29,634 nt of DNA from Nitrospinae bacterium AH_259_B05_G02_I21 (GTDB lineage Bacteria; JADFOP01). Below the pieces are notes generated by a model. It did not search any database, was not told the DNA's origin, and worked only from the letters and a program-made list of their open reading frames with translations. Where the stretch lies: contig JALLOF010000020.1 in NCBI GenBank assembly GCA_027717595.1, positions 1 to 29,634 of the forward strand, in the 5' to 3' direction. Positions 14,116 through 23,861 of the stretch are shown piece after piece; position 1 is the stretch's first letter, and each line of letters begins with the position of its first letter. Made by a program: the position numbers and the translations under genes.

Positions 14116-16107
14116 TTACCCGTACTGCAGCTCCAGGCTCTCTAGCTCGAGGATGCGGTCTCGAAGCTCCGCGGCCCGCTCGAACTCGTAGGCCTCTGCC
14201 GCCCGGCGCATCTCGCGCTTGAGGTCTTCGACGAGCCGCGGCAGCTCCTCCGGCGGTACCTCCCCGAAGAGATCTTCATCGGCAGGCACGGTCACGTAGT
14301 CGGCCTCGTATACGCTCTCGATGAGTTCGTGGATGTCCTTGACGATGGACTCAGGCGTGATGTCGTGTTCGGCGTTGTAGGCGAGCTGGATTTCCCGGCG
14401 CCGACAGGTCTCGTCCACCGCCCGCCGTAAGCTCTTGGTCATCTCATCGGCGTACATGATGACGGTGCCGTGGATGTGGCGGGCCGCCCGCCCGGTTGTC
14501 TGGATGAGGCTCCGCGCGCTCCGCAAGAACCCCTCCTTATCGGCGTCCAGGATGGCGACGAGGGAGACTTCGGGCAGATCGAGCCCCTCGCGAAGCAGGT
14601 TGACACCGACCAAGACGTCGAACACCCCTCGGCGCAGATCGCGGATTATCTCGGTGCGGGCCAGGGTGTTGATGTCGCTGTGGAGGTAGCGGACGTTGAG
14701 GCCGAGGTCGGCGTAGTAGTCGGTGAGCTCTTCGGCCATGCGCTTGGTCAGGGTGGTCACGAGCACCCGCTCGCCCCGTTCCACCCGACGAGTGATTTCC
14801 TCCATAAGGTCGTCGACCTGGCCCCGGGCGGGCTTGACCACCGCCTCGGGGTCGGTGAGGCCCGTGGGCCTGATGATCTGCTCCACCACGACCCCCTGGC
14901 TGGCTTGGAGTTCGTAGTCGGCCGGGGTCGCAGAGACGTAGATAACCGACCCCACGTGGGCGGCGAACTCCTCGAATGTAAGTGGACGGTTGTCGATGGC
15001 CGACGGAAGCCGGAAACCGTACTCGACGAGAGTTTCCTTGCGGGAGCGGTCGCCGTGGGCCATCCCCCCGAGCTGGGGGATCGTTGCGTGGCTCTCGTCG
15101 ATGATGCAGAGGAAGTCGTCGGGGAAGTAGTCGAGCAGCACGTGGGGCGGCTCGCCGGGCCTGCGCCCGTCGATGTGCATCGAGTAGTTCTCGATCCCCG
15201 GGCAGTGGCCGAGTTCGCGCATCATCTCGAGATCGAACCGTGTCCGCTGCTCGAGCCGCTGGGCCTCAAGGAGGTTGTCTTGGGCCCGAAGCGCGCCCAG
15301 GCGCTCTTCGAGCTCGCGCTCGATATCCCCGCAGGCTCTTTCCAGGTTCTCGGCCGAGGTTACGTAGTGGCTGCCCGGGTAGAGGCGCACCTTGGGCAGC
15401 CGGCCTATGACCTCGCCCCGCAGCGGATCGATCTCGTAGATGGCCTCCACGTAGTCGCCGAAGAACTCGACCCGCACGGCGCGGTCCTCCTCGTAGGTAG
15501 GGAAGATGTCGACTACGTCGCCCCGCACGCGGAAGCACCCGCGGTGGAAGTCCACGTCGTTGCGGCTGTAGCGGATTTCGACGAGCCGCTCCAGCAGGAC
15601 GTCGCGGCCGACCTCTCGCTGGTCCTCGAAGAGGATGAGCATGTTGCGGTAGTCGGCCGGCGATCCGATGCCGTATATGCACGACACGCTGGCTACGATG
15701 ATGACGTCGCGCCTTTCTAAGAGGCTTCGGGTCGCCGAGTGGCGCATCTTGTCGATCTGGTCGTTGATCGAGGCGTCCTTCTCGATGTAGGTGTCGGTGC
15801 GGGGGACGTAGGCTTCGGGCTGGTAGTAGTCGTAGTAGGATACGAAGAACTCGACGGCGTTGTCCGGGAAGAGCTCTCGAAGCTCGGTGTAGAGCTGGGC
15901 CGCTAGCGTCTTGTTGTGGGCGATAACCAGCGTGGGGCAGCCCCAGCGCTCGATGACGTTGGCCATGGTGAAGGTCTTGCCGCTGCCCGTTACCCCGAGC
16001 AGCACCTGGTGGCGGAGCCCCTGGTCGAGGCCGTCGATGAGCGCCTCGATGGCTTGGGGCTGGTCGCCCTTGGGAGTGAAGTCGCTGACGAGCTTGAACG
16101 GGGCCAT
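14116..16107 (-). CDS. uvrB: Excinuclease ABC subunit B
   Basis: 663-aa helicase-like damage-verification subunit of nucleotide excision repair. Walker A is GVTGSGKT at 38-45. The beta-hairpin [10 protein letters not shown] (91-100) inserts between DNA strands. IIDESH is the Walker B/DEAD equivalent, QTTGRAARH is helicase motif VI, and the C-terminal UVR domain ([15 protein letters not shown]) binds UvrC. The start [17 protein letters not shown] matches the family. The longer in-frame extension to 16245 reads through the promoter region and is rejected. No ribosome site precedes the ATG, and a promoter places the transcript start at or next to it, so the mRNA may be leaderless. No LexA box was seen, though I could only look by eye. 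Confidence 0.95.
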   Translation of the reverse strand: MAPFKLVSDFTPKGDQPQAIEALIDGLDQGLRHQVLLGVTGSGKTFTMANVIERWGCPTLVIAHNKTLAAQLYTELRELFPDNAVEFFVSYYDYYQPEAYVPRTDTYIEKDASINDQIDKMRHSATRSLLERRDVIIVASVSCIYGIGSPADYRNMLILFEDQREVGRDVLLERLVEIRYSRNDVDFHRGCFRVRGDVVDIFPTYEEDRAVRVEFFGDYVEAIYEIDPLRGEVIGRLPKVRLYPGSHYVTSAENLERACGDIERELEERLGALRAQDNLLEAQRLEQRTRFDLEMMRELGHCPGIENYSMHIDGRRPGEPPHVLLDYFPDDFLCIIDESHATIPQLGGMAHGDRSRKETLVEYGFRLPSAIDNRPLTFEEFAAHVGSVIYVSATPADYELQASQGVVVEQIIRPTGLTDPEAVVKPARGQVDDLMEEITRRVERGERVLVTTLTKRMAEELTDYYADLGLNVRYLHSDINTLARTEIIRDLRRGVFDVLVGVNLLREGLDLPEVSLVAILDADKEGFLRSARSLIQTTGRAARHIHGTVIMYADEMTKSLRRAVDETCRRREIQLAYNAEHDITPESIVKDIHELIESVYEADYVTVPADEDLFGEVPPEELPRLVEDLKREMRRAAEAYEFERAAELRDRILELESLELQYG

Positions 16108-16113
16108 AAATCC

Positions 16114-16143
16114 ATGATAGCGCAGGGCAGCCAGAGGGGGCAA
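16114..16143 (-). promoter_or_regulatory. uvrB promoter
   Basis: On the minus strand TTGCCC (16143-16138), an 18-bp spacer, then TATCAT (16119-16114). Only 6 nt separate the -10 box from the uvrB ATG. Confidence 0.55.
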
Positions 16144-16181
16144 GGTGAGGCGGCCGGAGGGAGCGGTGGGGGAGAAACCCC

Positions 16182-16209
16182 TTGCACCGGCCTTGCCGTG
16201 GGGTATAAT
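16182..16209 (+). promoter_or_regulatory. dacA promoter
   Basis: TTGCAC (16182-16187), 16 bp, then a perfect TATAAT (16204-16209), divergent from uvrB. The roughly 95-nt leader contains a small hairpin, ACGCCC/GGGCGT, near 16217-16236. Confidence 0.7.
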
Positions 16210-16311
16210 GACGGTGACGCCCTCCGAGGGGGGCGTTCCGTTCACCAGACCAGTCGGATGGGATCGAGGGAGGGGGTGAATTCCGCCCGAAGGGGTGGTG
16301 GAGAGACCTCA

Positions 16312-17466
16312 ATGCGTTGTCGCTCCGTATGGCCCACCATCGTGTCCCTCCTCGCCGTGACCCTGCTTGCCAGCCCGTTGAGCCCGGCGTCGGCCGCCAA
16401 GCGCCGGACGTTCGTCCTACCACCCACCTACCAGGCTGCTGTCCTCATGGAGGCCGAGACGGGCCAGATCCTCATCGAGGACGAGCCCAACAAGCCCTGG
16501 CCCCCGGCGAGCCTCACCAAGATGATGACGATGCTGCTGGTGATGGAGAAGATAAAGGAAGGGATCATTAAGCTGGACGATCCCGTCCGAGCCAGCGCCA
16601 AGGCCGCCCGGATGGGTGGCTCCCAGATTTACCTCAAGCATGGGGAAGTCTTCTCCGTCGGGGACCTCATGAAATCGGTGGTCATATCCAGCGCGAACGA
16701 CGCCACGATGGCCTTGGCCGAGTACATCGGAGGCAGCGAGGGGGGATTCATAGAGCTGATGAACATCCGGGCCGAGGAGCTGGGGATGAACGATTCCCGC
16801 TTTTACTCGGTCCACGGCCTGCCGCCCGACCCTGGGGACGAGGAAGACGTCACCAGCGCCCACGATATGGCTCTGCTGGCCCGCGAGTTGTTGAAATACC
16901 CCAATGTTATGGAGTGGGGCGCCATTCGGCGAACCACGATCCGGGACGGCAAGTTCGTCCTGCGCAACCTCAACAGGCTCGTCAGGACTTACCGGGGGGT
17001 CGACGGGATGAAGACGGGCCACTACGCCAAGGCAGGCTACAACGTGGTGGCCACCGCCAAGCGGCGGGGGACGCGCTTCATCACCGTAGTCTTGGGGGCG
17101 CCCACCGACGCGGCCCGCTTCGACGAGGCCTCACGCCTGCTGACCCTGGGCTTCAACCTGTACCGGAGGATCGAGGCCGTCAAGGCCGGCCGGCCGGCGG
17201 GCAAGACGGTGACTGTCCACTCGAGCCTCGAGGGCAAGGTGGAGCCCGTGGCGGCCCACGACGTCGTCCTTTTGCTGACCCGAGCCGAGGCCGGGAAGCT
17301 GGTCGAGACGGTGAACGTCAACGAGGCGGTCACGGCCCCGGTGGAGAAGGGCCAGCGGTTGGGCGAGATCATCTGGACCGTGGACGGCGCGGTGATAGGC
17401 TCCACGTCCCTGGTGGCGGCCAAACGGGTGAACTATGCCGGCTGGTTCCGTCGGCTTTTTCCCTAA
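16312..17466 (+). CDS. dacA: D-alanyl-D-alanine carboxypeptidase (PBP5-like)
   Basis: 384-aa exported serine DD-carboxypeptidase (family S11) that trims the terminal D-Ala from peptidoglycan pentapeptides. A signal peptide runs to about A29 (ASA-AK). Active-site motifs are SLTK at 67-70, SAN at 127-129 and KTG at 234-236, in the right order and spacing. The C-terminal domain from about 275 (VHSSLEGKVEPVAAHDVVLL) is the PBP5-type beta domain. The last residues (WFRRLFP) could be the short amphipathic membrane anchor. The ATG at 16312 has GGAG 9 nt upstream. nth begins 14 bp downstream, so they share a transcript. Confidence 0.93.
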   Translation: MRCRSVWPTIVSLLAVTLLASPLSPASAAKRRTFVLPPTYQAAVLMEAETGQILIEDEPNKPWPPASLTKMMTMLLVMEKIKEGIIKLDDPVRASAKAARMGGSQIYLKHGEVFSVGDLMKSVVISSANDATMALAEYIGGSEGGFIELMNIRAEELGMNDSRFYSVHGLPPDPGDEEDVTSAHDMALLARELLKYPNVMEWGAIRRTTIRDGKFVLRNLNRLVRTYRGVDGMKTGHYAKAGYNVVATAKRRGTRFITVVLGAPTDAARFDEASRLLTLGFNLYRRIEAVKAGRPAGKTVTVHSSLEGKVEPVAAHDVVLLLTRAEAGKLVETVNVNEAVTAPVEKGQRLGEIIWTVDGAVIGSTSLVAAKRVNYAGWFRRLFP

Positions 17467-17480
17467 GCGAGGCACCGTCA

Positions 17481-18200
17481 ATGCGGCCGTCCGACCCAGC
17501 CCCCGTCCCGTCCCTTCGCTCCACGCCACAAAGCGATGACCTGCAGCCGGCCGAGGCCATCCACCCGGTTGTGGCCGCCCTCACCGAAGCGGCCCGGGGG
17601 TGGCGGGTGCCCGTCGTCACCGAGATGGCGAGGGCCCGACGCGACCCCTTCCGTGTGCTGATCGCCTGTGTGCTGAGCTCGCGCACGAAAGACGAGGTCA
17701 CGGCCGAGGCCGCCTCCCGGCTCTTCGCCGCCGCCGCCGCGCCCGAGGCCATGGCGGCGCTCGGCCAGGGGCGCATCGCCAAGCTCGTCTACCCCGTAGG
17801 CTTCTACAACACCAAGGCCCGCCACCTGGTGGCGATCTGCCGGGAGCTTAGCAACCGGTGGGAGGGCCGGGTGCCGGAGGAGATGGACGAGCTCCTTACG
17901 CTGCCCGGCGTGGGCCGAAAGACGGCTAACCTGGTGCTCACCCAGGGGTTTGGGAAGCCGGGCATCTGCGTGGACACCCACGTCCACCGCATCGCCAATC
18001 GCCTCGGCTACGTGCGGACCAAGACGCCCAGGGAGACGGAGTTCGCGCTGCGGGAGAAACTGCCGCCCGAGCACTGGATTGTCATCAACGACCTGCTTGT
18101 GGCCTTCGGGCAGCATTGCTGCACGCCCGTCTCGCCCCATTGCTCCACATGCCCGGTCTCGGCTCACTGCTGGAGGGTCGGGGTGGGGCGCTCGCGTTAG
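17481..18200 (+). CDS. nth: Endonuclease III
   Basis: 239-aa DNA glycosylase/AP lyase for oxidised pyrimidines. The helix-hairpin-helix LPGVGRKTAN (141-150) contains the catalytic Lys K147, and the catalytic Asp is D165 in VDTHVHRI. The [4Fe-4S] cysteines C214, C221, C224 and C230 have the exact C-x6-C-x2-C-x5-C spacing. An N-terminal tail of about 25 residues (Pro/Ser-rich) is longer than in E. coli Nth. The ATG at 17481 has only a weak AGCGAGG ribosome site. It sits between dacA and an exported protein, with gaps of 14 and 16 bp. Confidence 0.93.
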   Translation: MRPSDPAPVPSLRSTPQSDDLQPAEAIHPVVAALTEAARGWRVPVVTEMARARRDPFRVLIACVLSSRTKDEVTAEAASRLFAAAAAPEAMAALGQGRIAKLVYPVGFYNTKARHLVAICRELSNRWEGRVPEEMDELLTLPGVGRKTANLVLTQGFGKPGICVDTHVHRIANRLGYVRTKTPRETEFALREKLPPEHWIVINDLLVAFGQHCCTPVSPHCSTCPVSAHCWRVGVGRSR

Positions 18201-18216
18201 GGAGGAGGCCGAAGCC

Positions 18217-19116
18217 GTGCGACGGACTATGGTTGCCGTGTGGGTCGGGCTGGTCGTCCTGCTCCTTGCGGCCGGCTCTGTGCGGTCCCAGGAGATCTGG
18301 ATGTCCCTCGTGCCGGGGCTCGAGTACCGGGTGGTCGCATGGGAGCTGCCCGAGACGGGCTTCGGCGTGGACCTCCACGTGCTTCGGGCCGACCCGGAGG
18401 TGGTGCGCCTCAAGGTGTTGGATGCGAGGGATTTCGGCGGTTTGCGTATGACCGCCAGGGAGTTCGCCTTCCAGACGGGGGCCGTGGCGGTCATCAACGG
18501 CGGCTACTTTGATACGGCCAACCGACCCGTGGGGCTGGTCATGCGCGAGGGGGAGGTGACCAGCGGGCTTCGCCGGCGGGACTGGGGGATCTTCCTCGTC
18601 GATGACGTTCGGGCCTGGATCGTCCACACTCGCCAGTACCAACGGCGCAAGACCATCACCCAGGCCCTCCAGACGGGCCCTCCGCTCGTGCTTAGGGGTC
18701 GGGAGACGACCATCAAGCAGACCTTCCGGCGCCGCAGCGCCGTGGGCATCGATCGTGCTGGACGGATTCTGTTAGTCGTGGCCCTGACCACGGGGCCCGA
18801 TGCTACCATGACCATGGCCGAGCTCGGGGCCATCCTCCGGATGCCCGAGGCCGAGGGGGGGCTTGGCTGCCGCGATGCGCTGTCCCTCGACGGTGGTGGC
18901 TCCTCGCAGCTCGTGGTCAACACCGGGGCGTCCTTCCTCGAGGTCCTGGGCGAGATGCCTGTGGTCACCGCCATCGGCGTCTTCTACCCCGCCGCGGAGC
19001 TATCCCCTGCAGCCGAGGCGCCGACCATCGAGCAGCTGCCCACCGGCCCTGTGCCTTCGCCCCGAGCGACCCCCCCGAAGCGCAAGCGACGTTCCATCTT
19101 CCGGCCCTGGGAGTAG
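18217..19116 (+). CDS. Exported phosphodiester glycosidase (NAGPA) family protein
   Basis: 299-aa protein with a signal peptide (RRTMVAVWVGLVVLLLAAGSVRSQ). The NAGPA/DUF2233 domain shows AVINGGYFD, RRSAVGIDRAGRILLVV and SLDGGGSSQLVV, three hallmark segments. The family includes the mammalian uncovering enzyme. Bacterial members act on sugar phosphodiesters in envelope polymers or lie near polysaccharide genes; the substrate here is unknown. The Pro-rich tail (PSPRATPPKRKRR) is basic and probably flexible. The GTG at 18217 has GGAGGAGG 8 nt upstream; an in-frame ATG at 18229 is the alternative. It is last in the dacA-nth run and convergent with the NUDIX gene, with 45 bp between them. Confidence 0.85.
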   Translation: MRRTMVAVWVGLVVLLLAAGSVRSQEIWMSLVPGLEYRVVAWELPETGFGVDLHVLRADPEVVRLKVLDARDFGGLRMTAREFAFQTGAVAVINGGYFDTANRPVGLVMREGEVTSGLRRRDWGIFLVDDVRAWIVHTRQYQRRKTITQALQTGPPLVLRGRETTIKQTFRRRSAVGIDRAGRILLVVALTTGPDATMTMAELGAILRMPEAEGGLGCRDALSLDGGGSSQLVVNTGASFLEVLGEMPVVTAIGVFYPAAELSPAAEAPTIEQLPTGPVPSPRATPPKRKRRSIFRPWE

Positions 19117-19161
19117 GGGTAACGCTGGGGCGCTTCGGCTTCGGCCGCAGACGCTCCCGCC

Positions 19162-19743
19162 TCAAGGCGAGCCCGGTTTCCTGAAGCACAGCTCGAGGAA
19201 CTGGTAGAGAATCCTCGCCGTCGTCCCCCAGATGACGTGGGCGTGGGCCCGAAAAAGGTACTGGGGCTGGGGTTTGCCGGGCCGGATGGCTGTCACCACA
19301 TGGAAGTTCTCCTCGGCGAGGAGGGATTCGACAGACACGGTAATGAGCTCATCGATCTCGAAGTCGCTGAGGGTGAAGTCGTATGGGTAGTGAATGAGCC
19401 CCACGAAGGGCGAGACCACGAAGTTCGTGGTGGTGATGGTGTCGTCGAGGGCCCCGAGCGGCTTGACGTCCGAGACCTTCAGGCCGATCTCCTCCTCCGT
19501 CTCCCGCAGGGCAGTCTCCAGCAGCGATGCATCGTCGGCGTCGCGGCCTCCTCCGGGAAAGGAGACCTGGCCCTTGTGGTGCTCGACGGTTTCGGACCGC
19601 TTGGTGAGGAGCAGGCGGACTTCGCCGTCGGCCTCAAAGATGGGCACGAGAACGGCCGAGTGGCGCAGATGCGGCTCCTCGATCGTGCGCCGCTTCCGGC
19701 GGGCCAGGCGCTGGCGGATGGTCTCTTCGAGGCTGAGGCTCAT
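19162..19743 (-). CDS. NUDIX hydrolase, CoA-pyrophosphatase type
   Basis: 193-aa soluble NUDIX enzyme. The segment LLLTKRSETVEHHKGQVSFP is the CoA-type (UPF0035) signature just upstream of the NUDIX box. The box ends RETEEEIG (80-87), which supplies the metal-binding glutamates. At the first conserved Glu position the box has A72 after D71, the variant also found in NudL-type CoA pyrophosphatases as I remember them. The predicted reaction splits CoA or its derivatives into phosphopantetheine and 3',5'-ADP. It stands alone on the minus strand, divergent from fabL. The ribosome site is weak. Confidence 0.87.
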   Translation of the reverse strand: MSLSLEETIRQRLARRKRRTIEEPHLRHSAVLVPIFEADGEVRLLLTKRSETVEHHKGQVSFPGGGRDADDASLLETALRETEEEIGLKVSDVKPLGALDDTITTTNFVVSPFVGLIHYPYDFTLSDFEIDELITVSVESLLAEENFHVVTAIRPGKPQPQYLFRAHAHVIWGTTARILYQFLELCFRKPGSP

Positions 19744-19867
19744 GGCCCGTTCGCAAAAAGGGGGAATCCGAAGGGGCCCCTCGCAGGCCCGGGGAAATCG
19801 TGCTCGAGCCCATTGTAGAAGGGCATCGGGGTTGAATCAAGGACCGGAGGGGGGGTACGCCTAGGGG

Positions 19868-19896
19868 TTGCGCCGCCAACACAAGTAGTCCATACT
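19868..19896 (+). promoter_or_regulatory. Candidate promoter for the fabL leader
   Basis: TTGCGC (19868-19873), 17 bp, then CATACT (19891-19896). It would start a transcript near 19903 that runs straight into the terminator at 19917-19942. Confidence 0.35.
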
Positions 19897-19916
19897 GACG
19901 GCACTATTGTCGTGGG

Positions 19917-19942
19917 GGGCGGGCCGCGCCCGCCCTTTTTTT
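19917..19942 (+). terminator. Intrinsic terminator within the fabL leader
   Basis: GGGCGGG (19917-19923), loop CCGCG, CCCGCCC (19929-19935), then seven T residues (19936-19942). The fabL ribosome site TTGGAG begins in the T run. No plus-strand gene lies upstream, so it seems to act on the fabL leader itself. Confidence 0.8.
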
Positions 19943-19957
19943 GGAGAAGACCCAGCG

Positions 19958-20707
19958 ATGCCATTAAAAGGACGGTTTGCCCTGGTAACTGGAGCTTCCC
20001 GGGGTATTGGCCGGGCCTGCGCCCTGGAGCTGGCACGCCGTGGGGCCAGCGTGGCCATTAACTTCCTGAAGCGAGATAAGCGGGCTTTGGCGGTGGCCGA
20101 AGAGGTCAAAGCCCTTGGGGGCAAAGCGGTTGTACTGCAGGCGGACGTCGGCAACGCCGACGAGGTCAAGAGGCTCTTCTCCGACGTTCGGAACCACTTC
20201 GGCGGGCTCGACATCTTCGTCTCCAACGCCGTCAACGCCGCCATCAAACCCGTGGCCGAACTCACCCTGGCTGATTGGGAGCGGACTTTCTCCATCAACG
20301 CCACCGCCTTCTTCCTCGGCGCTCAGGAGTCGGCGAAGCTCATAGACCCGGAGCGGGGCGGTTCCGTCATCGCCATCAGCAGCGTCGGCTCGCAGCGGGT
20401 CATCCCCAACTACGCCTCCCTCGGGGTGGCCAAGGCGGCGATCGAGAGCCTGACCCGGTACCTGGCGTCCGAGTGGGCTGAGCTGAACATTCGAGTCAAC
20501 GCGGTGAGCGGCGGGCCGGTGGAGACCGACGCGCTGAAGGCGGCCTTCGACTACCACCAGGTCGCGTCCTGGGCTGATATCACGCCCATGGGCCGGCTTG
20601 GCGCCCCAGAGGATCTGGCCCGGGTGGTGGCGTGGCTTTGCACGGACGAAGCTCGATGGATCACCGGCCAAGTAATCCTCGCCGACGGAGGCATCACGTT
20701 GCGATAA
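19958..20707 (+). CDS. fabL: Enoyl-[acyl-carrier-protein] reductase FabL-type SDR
   Basis: 249-aa short-chain dehydrogenase. The NAD(P)-binding TGASRGIG is at 11-18, SNAVNA replaces the usual NNAG, and the catalytic pair is Y152 and K159 with Y-x6-K spacing. The IRVNAVSGGPVETDAL stretch and Y-x6-K together are the mark of FabL, the NADPH enoyl-ACP reductase III that reduces trans-2-enoyl-ACP in fatty-acid elongation. A plain SDR would have Y-x3-K. The ATG at 19958 has GGAG 11 nt upstream, immediately after an intrinsic terminator. clpC follows with its own promoter. Confidence 0.85.
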   Translation: MPLKGRFALVTGASRGIGRACALELARRGASVAINFLKRDKRALAVAEEVKALGGKAVVLQADVGNADEVKRLFSDVRNHFGGLDIFVSNAVNAAIKPVAELTLADWERTFSINATAFFLGAQESAKLIDPERGGSVIAISSVGSQRVIPNYASLGVAKAAIESLTRYLASEWAELNIRVNAVSGGPVETDALKAAFDYHQVASWADITPMGRLGAPEDLARVVAWLCTDEARWITGQVILADGGITLR

Positions 20708-20729
20708 GTATCCATCCTCTCGCCTTGGC

Positions 20730-20758
20730 TTGACAGCCTCGCCGTATCTTCTCATATT
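20730..20758 (+). promoter_or_regulatory. clpC promoter
   Basis: A perfect TTGACA (20730-20735), 17 bp, then CATATT (20753-20758). Transcription would begin near 20765, about 16 nt before the TGAGGG ribosome site. Confidence 0.7.
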
Positions 20759-20793
20759 ACGTTGTACTGAGTTAACCGATTGAGGGTTTGGCC

Positions 20794-23283
20794 GTGCAGC
20801 GCTTCGCCCACTTGCTGACCGAGAAAGCCATCGAGGCCATCAACATCGGGCTGATGGAGATGGCCCAGCTCTCCCAGAACACCTTCACGCCCGATTTCGT
20901 CCTCATCGGCATGCTCCAGCAGGAAGAGAGCCTTCTGGTGAGCGTATTCGAGCGGATGAGTCTCGACGCCGCCGGGGTGAAGAGCAGTCTGCTCGAGCGT
21001 TTACACGCCGCCCAGGAGCTCAAACCCAAAATCGAGGTGGGCACGGGCGTTGTGCCCGTGATGTCGGGCGAGATGGAAGCGCTCATGAGGCGGGCCAAGG
21101 CCGAGGCCGACAAGCTCCAAGACGACTACATCGGCACGGGGGCCCTGTTGCTCGCCATGTTCGACGACGACGTCGGCGCACCGGCGACCATCTTGACCGA
21201 TGTGGGGCTCGCCTACGAGCCCGTCAAGGAGGCCCTACTGGCCATCCGGGGTGGCCGCCTCATCACCGACAGGCAGGCCGAAGCGAAGCTCAAGTTCCTG
21301 GAGCGCTACACCACCGACCTGACCCGGCTCGCCGAAGAGGGCAAGCTCGACCCCGTCATCGGCCGGGAGCGGGAGATCAACCGCGTCATCCAGGTGCTCT
21401 CGCGTCGCAAGAAGAACAACCCGGTCCTGATTGGCGAGGCCGGGGTGGGCAAGACCGTCATCGTCGAGGGTCTCGCCCAGCTCATTGCCAATGCCGAGGT
21501 GCCGGAGACCCTCTTCAACAAGCGGGTGTTGCAGCTCGACATGAGCGAGGTCGTGGCCGGCAGCAAGTTCCGGGGCGAGTTCGAGGAGCGCCTCAAGACC
21601 ATCAAGGACGAGATTATCCAGGCCTCGGGCGAGGTCATTCTCTTCCTCGACGAGCTCCACACGGTCGTCGGGGCCGGGGCCACCGAAGGGGGAGGCATGG
21701 ACGCCTCGAACATGCTCAAGAGCGCCCTTGCCCGCGGCCAGCTCCAGTGCATCGGAGCCACGACCCTGGAGGAGTACAAGCGCTACATCGAGCGGGACAA
21801 GGCCCTGGAGCGGCGCTTTCAGAAGGTTCTGGTTCTAGAGCCGTCGGTGGACGAGACGGTCCAGATACTCGAAGGCCTGAAGGAAAAGTACGAAGAGCAC
21901 CACGAGGTGACCTTCGAGCCGGAGGCCATCCAGTCCGCCGCCAAGCTCTCGGAGCGCTACATTACCGACCGGTTCCTGCCCGACAAGGCCGTCGACCTCA
22001 TCGATGAGGCGGGCAGCGCGAAACACCTCGATCTCCTCTATGTGCCGCCCGCCGTCAGGAAGCTCAAGAAGGAGCGCGAGGAGCTCCTCCAGCAGCAGCG
22101 GAGCGCCTTCGGACTCAAGGACTTCGAGCGGGTCGCGACCCTCCAACAAAGGCTCGCCCAGATCGACAAGGAGGTGGAGGGGGCCATGGCGAAGAGTCGC
22201 TCAAGCCGCGACGTCGGGGACGCCAGCGTGCGCGACGAGGACATCGCCGCGGTCGTGGCCTCGTGGACGGGGATTCCCGTGGCCAAGATGCTGGAGAGCG
22301 ATGCGGAGAAGCTCCTGAAGATGGAGCAGAACATCCACAAGCGCATCGTGGGGCAGGAGGACGCCGTGCGGGCCGTCTCGGACGCCATCCGCCGCAACCG
22401 GGCGGGCCTCAAGGAGCATGACCGGCCCATCGGCTCGTTTATCTTTCTCGGCCCCACCGGGGTGGGCAAGACCGAGCTGGCCAAGGCCTTGGCCGAGTTC
22501 CTACTCGACGATGAGAACCGCCTGGTGCGCATTGATATGAGCGAGTTCCAGGAGCGCCATACCGTAAGCCGCCTCATCGGTAGCCCCCCCGGCTATGTCG
22601 GCTACGGCGAAGGGGGCCAGCTCACCGAGCGCATCCGCCGCAATCCCTACTCGATCGTCCTGCTGGACGAGATTGAGAAGGCCCACCCGGACGTCTACAA
22701 CGTCCTGCTCCAAATCCTCGACGACGGGCGCCTGACCGACGCCGAGGGCCGCACCGTCGATTTCCGCAACACCATCGTTATCGGTACCTCGAACATCGGC
22801 AGCGAGCGCATCACGCGCGAGGTCGCCGCCATCGGGTTCGGCCGCGAAGAGCTCTCGGACCGCTACGAGGATATTAAAAGCAGTGTGATGGAGGAGGTGA
22901 AGAAGGTCTTTAAGCCGGAGTTCTTGAACCGCATCGACGACCTCATCGTCTTTCACCAGCTCTCCGAGGACCACATCCGGCGCATCACCGATCTGCTGCT
23001 TGCGCGGCTCGCCGAGCGGCTGGCTGAGAAGCACATGACCATCGAGGTCTCCGAGGCGGTCAAGGAGCACCTCGCCGCCGAAGGCTTCGATCCCCTCTTC
23101 GGCGCCCGGCCTCTCAGGCGTACCATTGAACGGAAGATAGAGAACGAGCTTGCCAGCCGAATCATCGAAGGCCAATTCACCGAAGGCGACACCGTTGCAG
23201 TGGACCTGGCCGACGGCGAGATTACCTTCACCAAGGTCTCGAAAAAAGCCGCCGCCGCGAGCGGGAGTCGCCTCTCCTCGTAG
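20794..23283 (+). CDS. clpC: ATP-dependent Clp unfoldase, ClpC-like
   Basis: 829-aa class I AAA+ unfoldase. A Clp_N double repeat fills about 1-145. AAA1 has Walker A GEAGVGKT (214-221) and Walker B ILFLDE (282-287). A short middle helical segment ([20 protein letters not shown], near 430) is far shorter than ClpB's. AAA2 has GPTGVGKT (553-560) and IVLLDE (621-626). IGF at 680-682 lies where ClpC/ClpX carry the ClpP-docking tripeptide, so it probably feeds ClpP rather than disaggregating proteins as ClpB does. The GTG at 20794 is 7 nt after TGAGGG; a TTG at 20788 is too close to it. No clpP, clpS or mcsAB genes are adjacent. Confidence 0.9.
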   Translation: MQRFAHLLTEKAIEAINIGLMEMAQLSQNTFTPDFVLIGMLQQEESLLVSVFERMSLDAAGVKSSLLERLHAAQELKPKIEVGTGVVPVMSGEMEALMRRAKAEADKLQDDYIGTGALLLAMFDDDVGAPATILTDVGLAYEPVKEALLAIRGGRLITDRQAEAKLKFLERYTTDLTRLAEEGKLDPVIGREREINRVIQVLSRRKKNNPVLIGEAGVGKTVIVEGLAQLIANAEVPETLFNKRVLQLDMSEVVAGSKFRGEFEERLKTIKDEIIQASGEVILFLDELHTVVGAGATEGGGMDASNMLKSALARGQLQCIGATTLEEYKRYIERDKALERRFQKVLVLEPSVDETVQILEGLKEKYEEHHEVTFEPEAIQSAAKLSERYITDRFLPDKAVDLIDEAGSAKHLDLLYVPPAVRKLKKEREELLQQQRSAFGLKDFERVATLQQRLAQIDKEVEGAMAKSRSSRDVGDASVRDEDIAAVVASWTGIPVAKMLESDAEKLLKMEQNIHKRIVGQEDAVRAVSDAIRRNRAGLKEHDRPIGSFIFLGPTGVGKTELAKALAEFLLDDENRLVRIDMSEFQERHTVSRLIGSPPGYVGYGEGGQLTERIRRNPYSIVLLDEIEKAHPDVYNVLLQILDDGRLTDAEGRTVDFRNTIVIGTSNIGSERITREVAAIGFGREELSDRYEDIKSSVMEEVKKVFKPEFLNRIDDLIVFHQLSEDHIRRITDLLLARLAERLAEKHMTIEVSEAVKEHLAAEGFDPLFGARPLRRTIERKIENELASRIIEGQFTEGDTVAVDLADGEITFTKVSKKAAAASGSRLSS

Positions 23284-23861
23284 CCGCCCCCACGCTGAGA
23301 CCCCAGACCCAGCCGGTCCTGACCTCCTTTTTCTCAGGTGCGTCTTTGAGTGACCACGGTAAAGCTTCCCAGTGGCGTCGTGCCGGCAAGCTCTTAATCG
23401 TGGGGTTGGTTTCAAGAAATAGCTGGTTTTCCAGCTACTTACAGGCTCTTCAGGCGGTCTCACCTTTGCCGGGGGGTGTCAGCGGTGCGGCATCTAGTGT
23501 TGGCTTTGCAGCATATCTTTCCTCCATTTGGTGGCGAAGGACTGACCGCAGCCAGCCTTGAGCTCGTTCGCTCGCGCAACGGTAATCGTGTAACTCCGTA
23601 TGAATCAAAGCATTGGTGGATTTAAGGAAGGAGGGCCGAGGGGGACGAGAATTTGGCATACTCTTTGCTTGTATAGCAGAATGGCTACAGTCATTGGGTC
23701 TCCCACGTTCTGGCGGGTTCCGACCTCCTGGACGAATTCTCCGGGAGATTCCATACCGTAAGCCTCCAAAACCTTCCTCCGGGGAGGGGGCGTGATATGC
23801 ATGGTGTGGCCGTATCTATACACCCCCTCCCTCCCTCCTTTTCTCAAGGCATTCACACCTC
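23284..23861. other. Intergenic stretch without a recognisable gene
   Basis: Open frames here have no family-like content or credible ribosome sites. Visible elements are a perfect hairpin TAGCTGG-TTTT-CCAGCTA at 23420-23437 and a sigma-54-like promoter at 23654-23669. Base composition is more mixed than in the flanking genes, which suggests decayed sequence. Confidence 0.6.
23654..23669 (+). promoter_or_regulatory. Sigma-54 (-24/-12) promoter-like site
   Basis: TGGCATA, CTCT, TTGCT: GG at 23655-23656 and GC at 23667-23668 with the exact 12-bp offset and TGGCA/TTGCT boxes. Transcription would begin near 23680. The first credible downstream coding sequence is the RND remnant or the gene at 24121. 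Confidence 0.6.

Noticed and set aside
14470-15720. Long open frame on the plus strand opposite uvrB
   Set aside because: Same reason: a high-GC antisense shadow of a conserved gene.
23450-23856. Minus-strand open frames in the 23.3-23.9 kb gap
   Set aside because: No ribosome sites, no recognisable motif, odd Pro/Arg-rich composition and mutual overlap.
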